Shown here piece after piece: positions 60,801-64,000 of a DNA stretch of 64,000 nt; position 1 is the stretch's first letter, and each line of letters starts with the position of its first letter. The notes beneath the pieces were generated by a model. That model ran no database searches, had not been told where the DNA came from, and was given only the letters and a program-made list of their open reading frames with translations. The stretch comes from Ficedula albicollis (lineage: Eukaryota > Chordata > Aves > Passeriformes > Muscicapidae), in NCBI RefSeq assembly GCF_000247815.1, contig NC_021683.1, positions 14,215,409 through 14,279,408 on the forward strand. Direction: 5' to 3'. A program made the position numbers and the translations under genes.

Positions 60801-63800
60801 GGCTCAGCTGCCTGGGCTGTTGTGGGAGGGCTCATAACCCCAGCAGCTCTGCAACAGTGCCCTGCATGTTTTTACAGATGGATTGGAAATCTGTTATTGC
60901 TCAGGGGTACAGTGGAGGGGGAGTTGGTTCTCAAGCAATAATATTTTTTCTCTGAAATTAATTGGACTCTTAATTAGGAGAGGCAGTGACAGGGCTGTTC
61001 TAATATGTGCCTGAAGATCAAGTCACCTGTACTTCCTTCAGGTTTTCCCTTTCTGGAGCTGGACAGCTTTGATATTCGCCTACATCAAACCTTTTAACCT
61101 TAGTGGTGCTGCTGTCTTTCTTCTGACTTGCTGGACCTGAGTTATTTTTTATCTTCTTTTAGGACACAGCAATGATATATTTGAAGCCACTTAGTCATTC
61201 CCTAAGTTAATCTTGATGCTCCTCTCCCCATTCATGTTTGTGATTGGGGGTACGTGTGCCACTCTCTGGGGCTTTTCTGGAGGAGCTAACATCTTGCTGA
61301 TTTTACTGCTCAGAGATATTTTTCTGAGTCCTGTGTAGAGTTATCTGGAACTGCTCAGGTGCTGTTGGTTCACATCATGAGCTTTGTGTTCTTGCACTGT
61401 ATAACATTTAGTTTGAGTTTCTTTAAACAGTTGTCTCCTGTTTTGTGGAGCTGATGCTTGGACTGCAGAGCTGCTGATGGAGATCAGGCTTGGCACCTGC
61501 AGTTCAGGCTCCTGTTTACCTGGGGACTCCTCTCTCTCCTCAGCAGAGCAGCTCTGGGATGCAGGCTCTGCACAGTCCCTGGACTGCAGGGCCCTCCTGG
61601 CAGGCTGTGTGGACACTGCTGAGCAGAGCTCACAGAGGCAGACAGACTGAAAGAAATGGATGGAATTGGTAAACCATTCTGAAGGATTGGGATTTTTATA
61701 AAAATACATGATTGGAAAATTTCTGAGCATCTCGGTTGTTAACACTGTCTCCCCAGGTTTTGTGGGAACTCAAGAGGGAGATGTCATGTGCTCCAATTTA
61801 AATTGTGCACCATAGTGGTCTGCCAGCTAAATATACTCTATTGAGTATTCTTTCAGACAGTTCATATCCCGGAAACTAAAGTAGTAAACTATATATAGTC
61901 TCTGACATTACAAACCAGGTTTGTTTTCACCTTCTCCATGGCTGAATTGAGATAGCAGGAGCTAGCAGGTCCTCCTGCTGTTGTCTTCTATATTTGTGGC
62001 TCACCTTTCACTCTCATTTGTGCTCTTGTTTTGTTGTTCAGGCTTGAGCAGCCTATGTGCTTTCTGACTCACCTATCTTAGGCACACTTCTGATATCAGA
62101 TCCTGAATGCTTCCCTTCAGAGACCTGATTCCTTCCAGCACTGTCATTGCATGTTCACTGATACTGTGTGGGGCTGGGCAGAGTTGAAAAGAAATGCCCT
62201 TTTTCTATGAATAACTCTGTTCTGGATGTTTTCTTGGTGGGTTCCTGTTCCCAGTTTCAGCTGAAGTTCCCAGGAGCTCAGTGTGGGAAACTTGAGGGTT
62301 CTGGTTAATTCTCAGCACCCCTTTAGGAATCAGCACAGCTTGATTTGCATCTTCCTTGACCCGTCTTGCTATAAAAAGAAAATAATTTGCTACAGATTTG
62401 ATGACTGACTGGCCTTCTTGTTTCTGGGTTTGCTTTCTGCAGAGTTACCAGCTTTAGGGCCAGGAAACAGTGGCAGAAGTTCCCAAATGGCTATGGGTGA
62501 TCCCCCTGTGTGAGGTGGCTGTCACCATGGCCAGCAGGGATGGCTTGTCTTGGGAAGGCAGGGAGAAAGCTGCCAGTCACTGCTGTGGCACACTGAGCTT
62601 GTTTTGGGACACTCTCATCTGTTTTATGCTCAGTGCAGGATCCACTTTTCACTGGATTGGTTCAGTTTGGACAAACTTTGTTGGAATTCCCCCCTTTCTC
62701 CTTCTGTGGTGGAACAGGAGCATGAGACCCCCGTGTTTCACCATTTTCAGGGATATCATGTAGGGACTCTTGCCAGCTGTAACTTGCTTACCTCTCTGCA
62801 GAGTATTACAGCAATTTTTTTCCAGCATCCAGCCCCTTCTGACTCCTCTCCTAATTTCTTACACTGAGAAGATCTTGATGTACTGTTACTGGATTTCTGG
62901 CTGGCACTGCCCTACTACCCATTAGTGACAAATACTCCTGGTATCAGCTAATATGAAATCCAAACCATTTATATCCTGGATCTTTTATCAGCACTGTTGT
63001 TTGCTTGCTTTCCTCTGAGTGATTTTGGCTTTGTGGTGCCAGGCCTTGGGGCTGTTTTTGTAGTCTAGCACTGATAATCAGTGTGTCTGCATTTACACTA
63101 CAGCTGTCTCTGCAATGCAGCTGAGATTAATTTGTCACTGATCTAATAGCAGAATTCCAAAATTGATGATTTATTAGTTTTAATTCAGGAGACTCCTATG
63201 AGTGCAGAGAAGTGGTTGAGGAAAACTAATACTCTGGAGTCTGCTGACTGCTGATTTAAGGTAGCAAGGTGGTTCAGAAGCAAAACTTCTTGAGTCCTGC
63301 TAGAAGCCCTGCAGAAAAGCACTGGGGGGTACTTTCTGTTTTGGGGGTGGAAATGGCTATACCAAATGTGCTCTGGACTTCTGTTTTTACTAGATATTTG
63401 TACTGGGATAGTAACTTCAGATGGAAAAATGGATCACTGTGCTTAATCATACAACTGGAGCCCTAATTCAAGGCTTCTAATTCATACCCACTGTTCTTAA
63501 GCAATCTGCTTTAGGGAGATAAACTTTAAAAATTGCCTTCTCATTCCTTGCTCTGAGAAACTTCATTCCTGTTGTTAGTTGCTATCTGCAATTCCACTGG
63601 CATGTGGTGTAATGCTCCTTTAGGGAAGCTTTTCTGTGGATCACATTCTTTTGCTTGTTTCCTGTATACTGCTTCCAACCTGATAAAAACTATTACAGGT
63701 TTAGCTGGAGATGTTTTTCACAGCTGAGATGGATGCAGCAATTTCTCTGCTTTTTTGCCAGACATTGAAGCATTCACCCAAAGGATAGCAAGTGGCTTCT

Positions 63801-63883
63801 GTGTGAGCTTTGATTACTGAGAAGAGTTTTCAAAACCACTGCTTTTTGTACACAAACTCTTTTATTCTGAATCTTTTTCACAG
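45846..63883 (+). other. Long region with no recognised gene
   Basis: About 18 kb downstream of C16orf87. By mammalian gene order the next gene is MYLK3, but I could not match any of its conserved protein here. Simple features include a T run near 48981-48999 and a short GT run near 50697-50710. A terminal-exon-like open segment at about 50445-50640 is described under findings. The rest shows no repeat family, RNA gene or coding region I can support. Confidence 0.5.
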
Positions 63884-63973
63884 CAGTTTATGTCAAGACT
63901 AAGCCTGAACTGATGGTTATTCCCATGTTTGTGAATGATGTCAAAGCAAAATATCAGAGATCTAAACCAGCAG
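63884..63973 (+). CDS. Candidate internal coding exon of an unidentified gene (right edge)
   Basis: A pyrimidine-rich tract and ttcacag acceptor are followed by 90 bases open in only one frame. They end at a good donor, CCAGCAG|gtgaa. The exon would be phase 1 at both ends: two bases of a split codon, 29 codons (VYVKTKPELMVIPMFVNDVK then AKYQRSKPA), and one base. The acceptor is a NAGNAG (CAGCAG), so a one-codon-shorter form is possible. I do not recognise the protein. MYLK3 is expected next by synteny, but no MYLK3 motif is visible. Confidence 0.35.
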
Positions 63974-64000
63974 GTGAATACAGCACATAACAGATTCATT

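Overview
This is nuclear DNA from a vertebrate, almost certainly a bird. It carries two spliced protein genes with GT-AG introns and vertebrate-type sequence. It also carries a CR1-type LINE 3' end, GC-rich promoter minisatellites, and gene bodies of a few tens of kilobases. The songbird impression rests only on the minisatellite style and is weak. The two genes are head to head: GPT2 (mitochondrial alanine aminotransferase 2) on the minus strand and the C16orf87 orthologue (UPF0547 zinc-ribbon family) on the plus strand. In human they are also neighbours, on chromosome 16q11.2 (MYLK3 - C16orf87 - GPT2 - DNAJA2).

Layout. Positions 1-2615 are GPT2 3'UTR and flank. Eleven GPT2 coding exons lie between 2616 and 25782; I traced every exon, and all phases close. 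Removing a 69-bp artefact-like insertion in exon 1 leaves 522 codons, against 523 in human as I recall it. A CpG-rich block (about 24.8-26.8 kb) is the GPT2 promoter. The stretch 26.8-32.3 kb is intergenic and unremarkable. From 32.33 to 33.84 kb there are two minisatellites, a 51-bp unit with about 20 copies and a 39-bp unit with 8 copies. They flank a short CCAAT/GC-box segment that looks like the C16orf87 core promoter. The four C16orf87 coding exons run from 33891 to 45430 and encode exactly 154 aa, the human length. From 45.85 to 63.88 kb I recognise no gene. The last 120 bases contain a well-formed candidate internal exon (63884-63973, + strand) of an unidentified gene; MYLK3 is the positional expectation only.

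The two genes are not known to share a pathway. GPT2 interconverts alanine/2-oxoglutarate and pyruvate/glutamate in the mitochondrial matrix. C16orf87 is a small basic, probably nuclear protein with a zinc ribbon and an AT-hook-like motif.

There is no evident novel biological 'system' here. The items most worth checking are: (1) the 41-G run flanked by a 31-bp direct duplication inside GPT2 exon 1, which is probably an assembly artefact; (2) the promoter between two minisatellites, with an open frame through both arrays running in frame into C16orf87; (3) a possible small two-exon gene on the minus strand in GPT2 intron 1; and (4) the exon at the right edge.
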